Virus record (IMG/VR): IMGVR_UViG_3300025132_000100
Location: 1 to 39,334 of that record
Source of the DNA: a virus
DNA: 39,334 nt
Strand: one strand, 5' to 3'
The translations under genes and the position numbers were made by a program. Of this stretch, positions 1-10,200 are shown piece after piece; position 1 is the first letter of the stretch, and each line of letters begins with the position of its first letter. The notes below the pieces were generated by a model. The model saw nothing but the letters and a program-made list of their open reading frames with translations. It did no database searches and was not told where the DNA came from.

Positions 1-1
1 A

Positions 2-88
2 AGGTCAATTGCTAAGATGCAAGTCTTAGGTACTATGGCTGTGGTCAGCTTACCAATAATAATAAACGTACTAATGAGGTTAATATAA
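2..88 (+). CDS. C-terminal fragment of a hydrophobic protein (possible holin)
   Basis: The window opens inside an open frame that runs to a TAA overlapping the next start codon (TAATG). The visible 28 residues end in a hydrophobic stretch (VLGTMAVVSLPIIINVLM) that could be a membrane segment. It lies two genes upstream of the endolysin, where many phages keep a holin. The holin role is inference from position and hydrophobicity only; the N-terminus is outside the window. Confidence 0.4.
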   Translation, partial: RSIAKMQVLGTMAVVSLPIIINVLMRLI

Positions 89-264
89 TGTTAGCAAAGT
101 TAATAGCAGATGACTTGTTGTCAGATGAGAATGGTAAAGAGATAATTGCAGAAATAAACAAGGCTGTAGATATTCCTATCATTAATGAAAAAACAGAAGA
201 AGCTGTTCTTCAAGCTTTGTGGAAGGTAATTAAAGTAGTTCTACTTAAAAAAATTGGTATGTAA
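88..264 (+). CDS. Small protein of the lysis cassette, 58 aa
   Basis: A 58-residue frame starts at an ATG sharing one base with the upstream stop and ends at a TAA sharing one base with the endolysin ATG, so three genes are translationally coupled. The sequence begins MLAKLIADDLLSDENGKEII, is acidic in the middle, and ends in a basic, hydrophobic tail (VIKVVLLKKIGM). No family is recognised. Position between a hydrophobic remnant and the endolysin suggests a lysis accessory or small virion protein. Confidence 0.55.
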   Translation: MLAKLIADDLLSDENGKEIIAEINKAVDIPIINEKTEEAVLQALWKVIKVVLLKKIGM

Positions 265-662
265 TGCCAAAGTTTGGTAAGAGAAGTAAGCAAAGACTAA
301 AAGGCGTTGATACTAGACTTGTCAATGTTCTTAATGAAGTTGTTAAGTATTTTGACATTACTGTTATAGAAGGTCTTAGGACTCAAGAAAGACAAAACGA
401 ATTGGTTGCTAAAGGTTTAAGCAAAACTAAGTTTGGTAAACATGTACAAGGTAAGGCAGTTGATATTTCGCCATATCCTATAGATTGGGATGCTAGAGAT
501 GACTTCCATTACCTTGGTGGTTTTGTGCTTGCTACGGCAGCTTCTATGGGCGTTAAGATACGTTGGGGAGGAGATTGGAATGCTTCTTCTCTCTATAAAG
601 GTAAACGTACAACTAAAGATAACAAGTTTGATGACTTAGTTCATTTTGAGATACTTGATTAA
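264..662 (+). CDS. Endolysin, M15-family L-alanyl-D-glutamate-type peptidase
   Basis: At 132 residues this matches the compact single-domain M15 (VanY/VanX-like) phage endolysins such as that of T5. The zinc site is visible: His60 and Asp67 in GKHVQGKAVD, and His127 in DDLVHFEI, with Asp124 placed like the catalytic acid. The segment EGLRTQERQNELVAKGLSKT (about 36-55) is also typical. Enzymes of this family cut the peptide stem of peptidoglycan, so the product should degrade the cell wall at lysis. There is no signal peptide, so release would need a holin. It is coupled to the upstream gene by TAATG and directly abuts the phosphoesterase. Confidence 0.88.
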   Translation: MPKFGKRSKQRLKGVDTRLVNVLNEVVKYFDITVIEGLRTQERQNELVAKGLSKTKFGKHVQGKAVDISPYPIDWDARDDFHYLGGFVLATAASMGVKIRWGGDWNASSLYKGKRTTKDNKFDDLVHFEILD

Positions 663-1424
663 ATGAAAAGAGCTATAGTCATACCAGATCAACATTTTCC
701 TATTCATGATGAAAAAGCAGTAGATATAACTCTACAAGCTATAGAATATGTTAAACCTGATATATTTATTAATCTTGGTGATGTAGGAGAATGGGAAAGT
801 GTGTCTGCTTGGAGATTTAAAGGTAAGCGACTTCCTAATCTTGAACATCAATTACTAGACGTTGATAAGGAAATTAAACAAGTCAATGAAGGGATTGACA
901 TGTTTGATAAAGTATTAGATAAAATAAACTGTAAAGAACGCTATATACTTGCAGGAAACCACGATGAATGGTTAGATCATTTTGTTAATAAACATCCTTA
1001 TTTAAAAGGTTACAATTTTAAAGATGCATGCAATTGGAAAGAGAGAGGTTATAAATACTATCCATATAATAAACCATTAAAACTTGGTAAGGTTAATTTT
1101 ATTCATGGTGCTTATGCTACCACGTACCATGCTAAAAAACATTTAGAAGCTTATGGCTCTAATATTGTCTATGGACATACTCACGATATTCAAAGACATA
1201 GCCTTACTAAGTTAGATTCTGGAACTATAGCAGCTTGGTCTATGGGATGCTTAAAAAACATGACACCAAAAAAGAATAAATGGCTAAAAGGAAGATTACA
1301 TAACTGGAATCATTGTTTTGGTATTATCAGTTTTTTTGATAAGCCAAAAGGGAATTTTCAAATAGAGCAAGTAGAAATATTAAATGGACAATGTTCATTT
1401 TGGGGTAAGCAGTTTAATGCCTAA
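663..1424 (+). CDS. Calcineurin-like metallophosphoesterase
   Basis: This 253-residue protein has the ordered metallophosphoesterase motifs: D9-x-H11 near the start (IPDQHF), G39-D40 (NLGDVGE), G98-N-H-D-E (AGNHDE), a lone His148 (IHGAY) and G171-H-T-H (YGHTHD). These residues bind a two-metal centre that hydrolyses phosphomono- or diesters. The substrate cannot be told from sequence. Its ATG follows the endolysin stop without a gap. Such enzymes are common in phages, but here it sits between lysis and tail genes rather than with DNA metabolism, so a virion or late role is possible. Confidence 0.85.
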   Translation: MKRAIVIPDQHFPIHDEKAVDITLQAIEYVKPDIFINLGDVGEWESVSAWRFKGKRLPNLEHQLLDVDKEIKQVNEGIDMFDKVLDKINCKERYILAGNHDEWLDHFVNKHPYLKGYNFKDACNWKERGYKYYPYNKPLKLGKVNFIHGAYATTYHAKKHLEAYGSNIVYGHTHDIQRHSLTKLDSGTIAAWSMGCLKNMTPKKNKWLKGRLHNWNHCFGIISFFDKPKGNFQIEQVEILNGQCSFWGKQFNA

Positions 1425-4158
1425 AAATTTATATCAATTAAATGATTTTAGTGGAGGAATAAATACATTAAAAGATTCTTCGGATATAGCAGATAATGAA
1501 TTTAATAATGCTCAAAATCTTATGTTTAATATTCAAGGTTCAGTACAACCTGCATATAGTTTAGCAAATGATACAAATAATAAAATATCTGCATATGTTA
1601 ATGGTTCTATTACTACTGTTCAACCGGGATATGGATTAGGGTATTTTGAAACAGATCACAATAGAGATCCTGTTGTTGTAACTCAAACTAGCAGTATAGC
1701 AGGCGTGTACAATATAAGCGATGGAAGTATTAATGGAGGAACTGCAAGAACTGGATTTGCTATATATAAACACAATACAAATAGTAAATACAGAGAAATA
1801 GAACAAAGAATAGATAATTCTCAACGAAATCTTGCATCTAGTTTTCCCGTTGGTACACTACTAAGAATTGAAGGAAATAATCTTTCTGGAGCTGGTCTTG
1901 CAATAGATGGTCAAGGTATTTATTATGTTATTGAACATAATGGAAACAATATAATTGTAGATAGGGATATATCAATAACAATTGAATCTACTACTTCAAA
2001 TTTTTGGGGTGGAACTTTAACAGGTAATACAAGTGGAGATAAACTTATTTTACTTTCCAATCCTGCAGACCATAAAATAGATATTTATTCTATAAATACA
2101 TCAGGTTCTAATTGGACTCAAGATGCAATAAGTCTTCGCTCATCATCTAATGATATTGCTTCTAAAATAAAATATTATAAAATTGAAGACGAAATAAGAT
2201 GTTGTGATACTGCAGAAGGTAATGATTGTAAAATTCAATGGTATGGCTGGATACAAAGAAGGCATTTTGAGGGGTGTGATAGAAATCCAGATTCCAATAC
2301 TTACACATCTTACTTTACTAAAGACAATACTTTAGCAAAGCCTACTAGAGGCTGGGTTAGTTCAAACGCTTCAACTCAAGGAGTTTTATCAAAGTATACA
2401 TTAACTTCATCAAGTACAGATACAGGTTTAATTGCTGGGTCTGGTTTTAATATATCTATTACAACAGAAACTGATGAAGTTGGAGTTATATCTAAAGGCA
2501 CATATGAATTAGCACAAACTTTTATTTACGATAGCAATCAAGAATCATTACCAAAAGTTTACGAAGAAACTCATACAGTAGCTGATGCTCAAGATTTAAA
2601 AAGTCTTTCAATTGGTATTAGTACCAGAGGGCCGTATGACCCAAGAATTTCTGGTGGTAGAATATACATAAGAGAACAAAATAAAGACCAAGAATGGACT
2701 ATGTTATTAGATATTGATTTAACCAAAGGAGCTAGATTAAAACTGTCTGATGATTATTTACCTTGGGAAAATGTGTATTATGCTCCTACTGGAAATATAG
2801 TTAATGGTAGTAATGTTGTTTCAAACGTTAGTTCTTTAACAAATATAACGGCTGGAATGACTATTTCTGGTGGTTTTATTCCATCAGGTACTACAATTGC
2901 AAGTCACGATAATAGCAGTACTATTCAATTAAGTCAAAATACTACAGGTGCAGGTACTGATATTGGTGTAACATTGCAAATACAAGGTTCTTTTTATGCG
3001 TGCCCTGATTACAATCAATCTGATAATCATTTTCGTTTAAGAGAATTCGGCTTATTAACATATGAAGTATTAAACGGTTTTTCATCAAGTATATTTAGTC
3101 ATACCATAGGAGAACATGGAGAGTATTGGAAAGATTCTGTTATTGCAAATAATAGAGTTTTTATATGCAACGTTAGAATTAAAGATGAAAATACAGGATT
3201 GGATAAAGAAAATTCTACTATTAAACATTACCCAGATAGAATCATGTATTCAATGCCTAATAGATATGATACTTTCCCTTCTACAAATTATATAGAAGCA
3301 GCTAAAGGAGATGCTGATGTATATACAGCAATAGAATCTCATGCAGATAGATTACTTGCTTTTAAAAGAAAAAGTTTAGATATAATAAATATATCAGGAG
3401 ATGAACGTAATTGGTTTTTAGAAGATAGTAAAAGATACCAAGGATTGTTTCATCCAGAAGCAGTAAAGAAAACTCAATACGGAGTTGTTTGGGTTAATAA
3501 ACAAGGTTTATTCATATATGATGGTTCATCAATACGCAATTTAACAGAAAATAAAATAAGCGATAGCGATTGGGATTCACATGTAGGTACGTTAACTGGA
3601 ATCATTTACGATGAACAAGAATCTATGGTGTTCGTAATTAAAAGCTTTGATAACAACGGTGATGCTTATATGTGCGACCTTAAAAAAGGTAATTTTACTT
3701 ATATAAAAGATTTTGTTCTTGATACCTATGACGGATTAACAAATTCAGTAGACACCGATAGTAATAATACGCTTATAGCCCATGACAGTAATACTCAAAT
3801 TGATATATACCAGTTAAACAGAACTCCTGTTGCACATACAGGAACTAGAATAACAACTAAAATGTTGGATTTTGGAAGTATCCATAGGATTAAAAAAGTA
3901 TACGCTGTTCATATTACATACAAATCTGATGTTGCTTTAACAGGGTTATTTACTTTAAAAGATGAATCAGGTACTATTACGGCTTTATCTGGAACTATTT
4001 CGTCTGCTGCTAATTGGTCAAGAGTAAAAATAACTCCTTCATCTCCAATTACCTGTAGTAAGATTTCTTTGATTTTAAATACAAGTACAACTTCAGCAAA
4101 AGTATATCTTAATGATATATCATTTGAATATAGAATACTTAGCAAGAGAGGTGTGTAA
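1417..4158 (+). CDS. Large tail/virion structural protein, 913 aa
   Basis: The N-terminus (LNDFSGGINTLKDSSDIADN) is typical of phage tail and stabilisation proteins that begin with a GG(I/L)NT...ADNE signature, as in P22 gp10-like and related podovirus tail-hub proteins. The body is rich in Ser, Thr and Gly and looks all-beta. Residues about 459-526 resemble an inserted beta-sandwich repeat (GTTIASHDNSSTIQLSQNTT) seen in many virion proteins. The ATG at 1417 is chosen over an in-frame ATG at 1384 because the latter would overlap the previous gene by 41 bases; 1417 overlaps by only 8. Role as tail hub or nozzle is inferred from order and N-terminus. Confidence 0.7.
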   Translation: MPKNLYQLNDFSGGINTLKDSSDIADNEFNNAQNLMFNIQGSVQPAYSLANDTNNKISAYVNGSITTVQPGYGLGYFETDHNRDPVVVTQTSSIAGVYNISDGSINGGTARTGFAIYKHNTNSKYREIEQRIDNSQRNLASSFPVGTLLRIEGNNLSGAGLAIDGQGIYYVIEHNGNNIIVDRDISITIESTTSNFWGGTLTGNTSGDKLILLSNPADHKIDIYSINTSGSNWTQDAISLRSSSNDIASKIKYYKIEDEIRCCDTAEGNDCKIQWYGWIQRRHFEGCDRNPDSNTYTSYFTKDNTLAKPTRGWVSSNASTQGVLSKYTLTSSSTDTGLIAGSGFNISITTETDEVGVISKGTYELAQTFIYDSNQESLPKVYEETHTVADAQDLKSLSIGISTRGPYDPRISGGRIYIREQNKDQEWTMLLDIDLTKGARLKLSDDYLPWENVYYAPTGNIVNGSNVVSNVSSLTNITAGMTISGGFIPSGTTIASHDNSSTIQLSQNTTGAGTDIGVTLQIQGSFYACPDYNQSDNHFRLREFGLLTYEVLNGFSSSIFSHTIGEHGEYWKDSVIANNRVFICNVRIKDENTGLDKENSTIKHYPDRIMYSMPNRYDTFPSTNYIEAAKGDADVYTAIESHADRLLAFKRKSLDIINISGDERNWFLEDSKRYQGLFHPEAVKKTQYGVVWVNKQGLFIYDGSSIRNLTENKISDSDWDSHVGTLTGIIYDEQESMVFVIKSFDNNGDAYMCDLKKGNFTYIKDFVLDTYDGLTNSVDTDSNNTLIAHDSNTQIDIYQLNRTPVAHTGTRITTKMLDFGSIHRIKKVYAVHITYKSDVALTGLFTLKDESGTITALSGTISSAANWSRVKITPSSPITCSKISLILNTSTTSAKVYLNDISFEYRILSKRGV

Positions 4159-4346
4159 TGGATAGAACATCAAGATTTATTAATAATAAAAAACAAGATA
4201 AGATACGTGTAGTTAATTCTCAACCATCTATACAGTCTATGAGAGACGGAGAAGAAGTTTTATTCTTTACTAAAGATGGTAAACTTTCTAGATATAGAAA
4301 AGAACGTGGTCAATTATGGCGGTCTGAAATGATTAAAGCAGGATAG
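4158..4346 (+). CDS. Small basic protein in the tail operon, 62 aa
   Basis: Starts one base before the end of the upstream stop (TAATG) and ends 8 bases before the next gene. The sequence is polar and basic, with a segment resembling a short beta motif (GEEVLFFTKDGKLSRYRKER). This pattern recurs in small phage proteins between tail genes, but no named family is recognised. It is probably a minor virion component given its tight coupling to structural genes on both sides. Confidence 0.6.
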   Translation: MDRTSRFINNKKQDKIRVVNSQPSIQSMRDGEEVLFFTKDGKLSRYRKERGQLWRSEMIKAG

Positions 4347-4354
4347 GAGTAATT

Positions 4355-5227
4355 ATGTCATTATCAAATTTATATTTAACACAACAAATGAGAGAAACCG
4401 ATAGGAATCTTAAAAATGTTATGGACGATGAACTAGAAAGACGTAAAAAAGGCGGTCTTTTTAGTTCAATATTTGGAGGTGTAGGAGGTGTTCTAGGTGG
4501 ATTAGGAGCTACTGCATTAGGTACAGCTTTAGCACCAATAACTGGTGGAATGAGTTTACTTGCAAGTTCTGCTTTAACAGGTGCAGGTGCTTTAGCAGGG
4601 TCACTTGCTGGTTCAAGAGTAGGTGCAGACGTTGGTGGAGGTAGGCGTTCTGATGCTGTTGATTTAGGTATGAATACAGATGTTGTAACTGGAAATAAGA
4701 AAGAATTTGGTAGCGATGTAAAAGATAGATATAGAAGAGATATAAACAATTTTCAAGATACATTAAACAATAGAATATTATCATCAGCTATAAATACTGG
4801 TATAAAATCAGCAGCTTTTGCTTATGCTGGTGGTTTATCAAAACCTACTATGCCAGAAGGAACAATTATAGATGCTTCTGGTAATGCTGTAGAAATACCA
4901 CAAGCTGATATTGCTGGAGCACAAGCATTTCAAGATGCTGGGTATAGTAATGCATTAATTAACCCAGCTAGAAGTTTGCAAGCTCCAATGCAAGGGCCTC
5001 AACCTTTATTTGGGCCAGCAGTTCCAAATATAGCTCCAGTTGCAAATGTAGCTCCAAATCCTATGAGTGGATTAAGTCCGTTATCTAATGAATATCTGGA
5101 TGCAAATAATCTTTTAAACGTTGTTAATGAATCTAGTAATCCATTTTTTCCAAGCAGTATAAACAATCTTGGAACACCACAAAGATTTGCTGGAGTTTCT
5201 GGTCAACCTTATCAACCTTTTAATTAG
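4355..5227 (+). CDS. Ejection-type virion protein with Gly/Ala-rich hydrophobic segment, 290 aa
   Basis: Start is supported by a Shine-Dalgarno GGAG 6-7 bases upstream. Residues about 27-100 form a Gly/Ala/Leu-rich stretch (VGGVLGGLGATALGTALAPI and onward) of the kind found in phage internal proteins that insert into the host envelope. A basic ERRKKGG precedes it, and the C-terminal half is Pro- and Asn-rich. It starts a run of five small genes leading to the giant protein, an arrangement matching ejection-protein cassettes of podoviruses. Function is inferred from composition and place; no named family is recognised. Confidence 0.6.
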   Translation: MSLSNLYLTQQMRETDRNLKNVMDDELERRKKGGLFSSIFGGVGGVLGGLGATALGTALAPITGGMSLLASSALTGAGALAGSLAGSRVGADVGGGRRSDAVDLGMNTDVVTGNKKEFGSDVKDRYRRDINNFQDTLNNRILSSAINTGIKSAAFAYAGGLSKPTMPEGTIIDASGNAVEIPQADIAGAQAFQDAGYSNALINPARSLQAPMQGPQPLFGPAVPNIAPVANVAPNPMSGLSPLSNEYLDANNLLNVVNESSNPFFPSSINNLGTPQRFAGVSGQPYQPFN

Positions 5228-5236
5228 GAGTAATTA

Positions 5237-5863
5237 ATGGCACATACACCTTATCACTTTGATTGGAATCAAACACCTGCTGGTGGTCAACCACCTGCAA
5301 GTACTTCTAGTCCTAATGCATTTTTACGAGATTTTTCCAATGTAAATATTTCTGGGTTAGACGATACTGCTAAAATATTTTTACCAGACACAGGTCAAAT
5401 GGTAAACAACATTGCTATGGCTCGTCAAAATTTTAACAATAATGCATATGCACAACAATTAGCTGGTCAAAATAATTTATTTAACATGACAGGTGGCATG
5501 GGATTAAACAGTATGTCAGAAGGTTTTGGTAGAAGACAATCTAATATAACATCGGGTTTAAGGAATCTAAATCAACAATATCAAACAGGACTGCAACAAA
5601 ATATGGCAAGTTTTAGAGCAGATGTTCTTGGAGAACAATTTAAATATCAAGATGCACTAACAGGTGCAATAAGCAATTTAATTCAATCTGGTGAATACGA
5701 AGATTTACAAATAAGTCCATATGAAGCGAATGACGCACTCAAAAGAAGAAGAAGAAACTATGAAAGTTGGAATCCTCCGGGATATACTGGAACTCCTACG
5801 GAAGGAGAAGTTTTTCAAGTTGGAGATACGCAATGGACATTTAGTAATGGACAATGGGTATAA
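5237..5863 (+). CDS. Putative virion/ejection protein, Asn/Gln-rich, 208 aa
   Basis: Preceded by TTAGGAGTAATTA, a good ribosome site. The protein is rich in Asn, Gln and Gly (LAGQNNLFNMTGGMGLNSMS), with a helical middle (about 100-150) and a C-terminus carrying Arg clusters (KRRRRN) and then a short beta motif ending QWTFSNGQWV. That ending looks like a small binding or packaging tag common at the C-terminus of virion proteins. It lies 9 bases after the previous gene. No family recognised; a structural role is inferred. Confidence 0.55.
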   Translation: MAHTPYHFDWNQTPAGGQPPASTSSPNAFLRDFSNVNISGLDDTAKIFLPDTGQMVNNIAMARQNFNNNAYAQQLAGQNNLFNMTGGMGLNSMSEGFGRRQSNITSGLRNLNQQYQTGLQQNMASFRADVLGEQFKYQDALTGAISNLIQSGEYEDLQISPYEANDALKRRRRNYESWNPPGYTGTPTEGEVFQVGDTQWTFSNGQWV

Positions 5864-5879
5864 TTAAAAGGAGTTTAAA

Positions 5880-6569
5880 ATGGCAATAGATCCAGCATTA
5901 GTAGGCTTTGATGCAGTAAACACATTACAAGATACATTACTTAATTACGTAATGCAAAATAGAATGATGCAAGCAAGAGATAGGCAGTTCAATACACAGA
6001 TGCAATTAGAACGTGATAGATTTGAAGAAGATCGCAGAAGATATGATACTAATTTTCTTGAAGATCAAAAAAGGTATGATACAGATCTTGGTTTTAAGAA
6101 AAGAGACGAGTCTCGTTTAATTAAAGATAGAGCTGATTATAAATTAAAAGAAAAAGCAGGAGCAGATACTTTTAGAGATATTCAAAGTATAGAAAAACAA
6201 AAAGCAGATATAGCTAAATACGATAGAGATTTTATTGAGTTTAAAAATAAATATCGTTTACCACATGGCCTAATGGATTATATTCCGGGATTTAGAAAAA
6301 GATCAGATAAAAATTTAAAGTTAGCTTTTGAGCAAGGTGCTGAACAAAATCCAGCATGGATGCGAGGAATAACTCATTATCAAGAACCAAAAGATTATCA
6401 ATGGAAATCTTATGGCGTAAGACCTGAGTTAAAAGTACCAGAGTTAGGAAATTATAATTTTGTACCTCAATACGCACCAGAGTTATTAGAAGCTCAAAAA
6501 TTATATAACACAGAAAATTTACTTAACATAAGAAATGAATCAATGTTAAATAATATTTTAAATAAATAA
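5880..6569 (+). CDS. Coiled-coil internal virion protein, 229 aa
   Basis: The ribosome site is AAAAGGAG ending 7 bases before ATG. Residues about 25-135 are strongly charged and helical with repeating Arg/Asp/Glu patterns (RDRFEEDRRRYDTNFLEDQK), a likely long coiled coil; the sequence RYDT...LEDQKRYDT repeats locally. The C-terminus is polar with Pro and Tyr. Such proteins often form the inner tube or scaffold for DNA ejection. It shares the word IDPALV near its start with the next gene (MDPALV). Function is inferred from context. Confidence 0.55.
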   Translation: MAIDPALVGFDAVNTLQDTLLNYVMQNRMMQARDRQFNTQMQLERDRFEEDRRRYDTNFLEDQKRYDTDLGFKKRDESRLIKDRADYKLKEKAGADTFRDIQSIEKQKADIAKYDRDFIEFKNKYRLPHGLMDYIPGFRKRSDKNLKLAFEQGAEQNPAWMRGITHYQEPKDYQWKSYGVRPELKVPELGNYNFVPQYAPELLEAQKLYNTENLLNIRNESMLNNILNK

Positions 6570-6579
6570 GAGGTTTGTT

Positions 6580-7224
6580 ATGGATCCTGCTTTAGTAGTT
6601 GAATTAATAGAAAAATATAATAGAAATCCAGATAGATACACAGATGAAGAAGCAGAGTTTATTGCGTCTTTATCTCAAGCTCTAGGAAGAAATTTTAACA
6701 GAGAGAGTAAACCTATTGGTAAAGGATTATTTGACCTTGTTGATAGTGCTACATTAGGACTTGTTCCTGATAGTTTAAGACCTGTATCAAGAGGTGAAAG
6801 TGTTTATGGAGAATCTGATGAAGAAAAGTTTGCTGGGTTTCTTGGAGAAATGGCTGGAGGTACTGCGTTAGGTGCTGGAATAGGTTATGGTGCTATAAGA
6901 GGAGCTAGAGGTATTGCCTCTAAATTCAGAGGCGGTGTAAAAAGTGGGGGTACAGGAAGTCAATCTAACAATTTACTTAACCTGACATCTGGAACTAAAA
7001 ATAAATCTGTTAAACGTTTAAATCCATATTCTAATAGAGATATAGATATAGAAATAAGAAGATTGGAAAATATGGCTGACATGGGAGACTATTATGCTTA
7101 TGAAGCATTAGATGATTTATACAAGTATCGAAATGGTTTTTCTGGAAATATCGACTACAGAAAAAGATTTAACTTTGGTCGATATGATAATATTGATCGC
7201 AGACCAGATGAGCTACCTTTTTAA
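6580..7224 (+). CDS. Small virion protein sharing an N-terminal module with the giant protein, 214 aa
   Basis: Residues about 6-100 line up with the first hundred residues of the next gene: both have an E-L-(I/V)-x2-Y-x3-P-x3-(Y/F)-T-D start, then a helix, an A-x-x-x-G-x-x-F-x-R segment, a G-x3-G/F-D stretch, and a GE...G-(E/H)-(M/L)-x-G-(G/F) hydrophobic segment. Here the hydrophobic part is GGTALGAGIGYGAIRGARG. The remainder is polar and basic. The likely reading is a co-packaged ejection protein whose N-terminal module is a shared virion-targeting or membrane-entry unit. No named family is recognised. Confidence 0.55.
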   Translation: MDPALVVELIEKYNRNPDRYTDEEAEFIASLSQALGRNFNRESKPIGKGLFDLVDSATLGLVPDSLRPVSRGESVYGESDEEKFAGFLGEMAGGTALGAGIGYGAIRGARGIASKFRGGVKSGGTGSQSNNLLNLTSGTKNKSVKRLNPYSNRDIDIEIRRLENMADMGDYYAYEALDDLYKYRNGFSGNIDYRKRFNFGRYDNIDRRPDELPF

Positions 7225-7228
7225 ATAA

Positions 7229-10200
7229 ATGGCATCACAATACGAATCTTATAAAGTACGTGAGTTAGTAACAGCGTATAGGTCAGACCCTACCATGTTC
7301 ACCGATGACCAGTTAGATAAACTGGAAGCATTGGCCTATGATAATGGTATCTCATTTAAAAGAATCAATAGTGAGTTTAATCTAAATAGAGCTGTAAGGC
7401 AGGCATTTGCTGGAGCAGTAGAAGGTTTTACCACATTTGATTTAATGACTGAGAAGCCTCGTAATACAGGCGAGGCTATATTCAGACAAATTGGACACTT
7501 AGTAGGCTTTGCTCCGGGGATTGCTAAAGCTCCTATACTTGCTGGTTCTAAGATAGCTCAAAGAGTTACTGGTAGGGAAACACGTAATCGCTTTACTCAA
7601 GCTGCGTTAGACCATATAGATGTATTCCATGCTAAGTCAATACCTATGCAATTTAGTAAAGCAGGTAAACTAGGTCTTGATGATATCCTTACTAAAACAG
7701 GAGCAGAGTCAGTTAGTTTTTTAAAACGAGGCACAGCAGGTAGGCAAATAGCAGATGAGGCTGTAGGTCTAGCATTTGCAAGCGGTGTAAGTAATATATG
7801 GAAAGGTGAAGATGCAGTATTGGATGGTTTTATTGGTGGTGCAATTGCAGGGGGAGCCTTTGGTGGTATTGGTAATTTTGTCTCTGTAGGTAATTTATAT
7901 AAAGGTTCTCCTCAACAAGTAGAAAGAGCCAATCAAATACTACGTGCAGGAGTAGGCTCAATGGTAACTGGTCTTCCTAGTACACTTGCAGATGAACCTA
8001 CAGAAATGCAGATTTATAATTATCTATTAGGTGGATTTTTTGGATACAATTCAAGACCTGCAGTAGATAAAGAATCTTCTAAATGGTATAATAAAAATAG
8101 AGACCCTAAAGAAAACTTTAGACCAGAAGAGTCTAGAGACTTTAATGACATAAGTAAAGAAGCACAAGATTATATACGTTATGAACATCCAATGGGATAT
8201 GAATCTAGTCAAGGCCAAGCAGGTGGAAGTGCTGGAGTAGCTTTAAAGTATTTAAATAATAAAGCAAAACAAAACGGTCAAAATATAGACTTTAGACAAG
8301 AAGCTATTAATCATTTTGAACGTAATAAGTTAGATTATAATGAAAGAGATATATTTGATTTTTATCGTTCTAAGGCAATGGAATTGTATGAGATTGGAAG
8401 AAACGATATAAAAAATGCAGTTACATTTAAAATTAATGCATATAACAATGAACAAGTTGACCAGATGGATACTGTTCAACGTGACTTGTTTAGTTTAAGA
8501 GATACTTCAAAGAAGATATTTAATAAGACAGATAAATTTGAAACAAGTGTTGATATTGCTCAAACTATTAAAAATACATTTGAACAATCTAATAATGATA
8601 TAGAGATATTTCGTGAAAATATTAAAAATGCATTTGGGAATGCCGTTGATAGGTCTACTGAAAAAGCATTAACTCAATATTTTATAGACAGTTCTAATAT
8701 AATGCAGCCTATTGAATTACCTTATTTAACAGGTAAGAATGCACGTTTAAGATTAGTAGACAATGAAAGAATAGGCGATGTTACTGTTAGAGAAAAAGCT
8801 CCTATGTTGCCTATTCAAAAATTTCTTCCTAATGCAAATATTAAATATATGACACATGCTGTACTTCCTTCTATGGGTGGTAATAGAGCAGTTAAGATAC
8901 TCGGTCAAAAATTAGAAGATGGTAAAATAACATATGACTTAAATCAGGGTGATTTAGGATTACTGAATGACCTTCTTGCAAGTAAGAATAGATATATTTA
9001 CGGAGCTAACAAAGATAAGCTTAATGTATTTAATAGTGATTTTAGAGACGACAATTACACACTTGATGATATTTTTAATATACTTTCTAGATCTGGAAGA
9101 AGCATAGAGGAGATACAAAAAGATTATGATGCTGCACTTCAATTAGAATATGAGATATTTGGTGAGAATGAAAACGTAGCCAACATATTTAGAAGAAAGT
9201 TTATTTCAAATATCGTTAATGATACTGAGATAGAAGGTTTGCCTGTAGAAGAAGCTTACAGGTTTTTACAGAAAGATTCTCCTTATTATAAAGATGTAGT
9301 TGATTTTAACAAACGTATTCAATTAGCAACGACTAGAATGTTTTATATGACACCTTCTAGTTTTAAAGATGTTGCAGATACCAACCAAGGTCAAACATAT
9401 AATATTATACTTACAAACGATAAAGATGTAGCTAATACTGATGGTGGTGCACTTGTAAGAAATGATTTTATGGATGCTAGAAATAATAGCATGGCACTTA
9501 ATTCTAAAGTTACTGGTGCTGATAAGCCTGTTACATTTCATAAAACACCTAATGGTGTATTTGCTCAAAAATCAGCAGGGTTTAGAGCATATCCTTCTAT
9601 GCAGGAGTTTATGAAGAAGAATAAGATACACGAAGTAGTGTACACATCTTCTTCTAAACGTAAAGGTACATTGCCTTTAACAGAATTATCTTATGGTAAA
9701 GATGGTAAGTGGTCTTCTGATAATGTACAACTAATAACTATTCCTATTACAAGTTTGCAAATAAGCTCTGGTACTTATGAGAATACAAATAAGGACACTA
9801 AGAAAGGTCAAGATATACCTATTCAATTCTATGGGCAAATAAACAATACTCAAGCACAGGGTTATGTAAAAAAATATTTTGAAGAAATCTTAGATCCTTC
9901 TCTTAAAGGTTCAAAAGAATCAATAGAATTAGTTAATAAGTTTGAGAATAAAGAATTAGATGTAGAAGGCTTTGCAAAGGAATTTATTGATAATAAGATA
10001 GACCTTTTTGAATTGCCTATAAAATTTGTAGCAGATAAACTAATTAATAATCCTTCTAATCCTGAATCCATATTTTTAATGGATAGGTTAATGAAAGCAG
10101 ATAGCAAATATGAGTTAGATGAAGATGTTAATGAAACATTTGATTTTGACAACGACTCATCTTATGCTGATTTTCACTCTGAAAATGAATCAATGGCATA

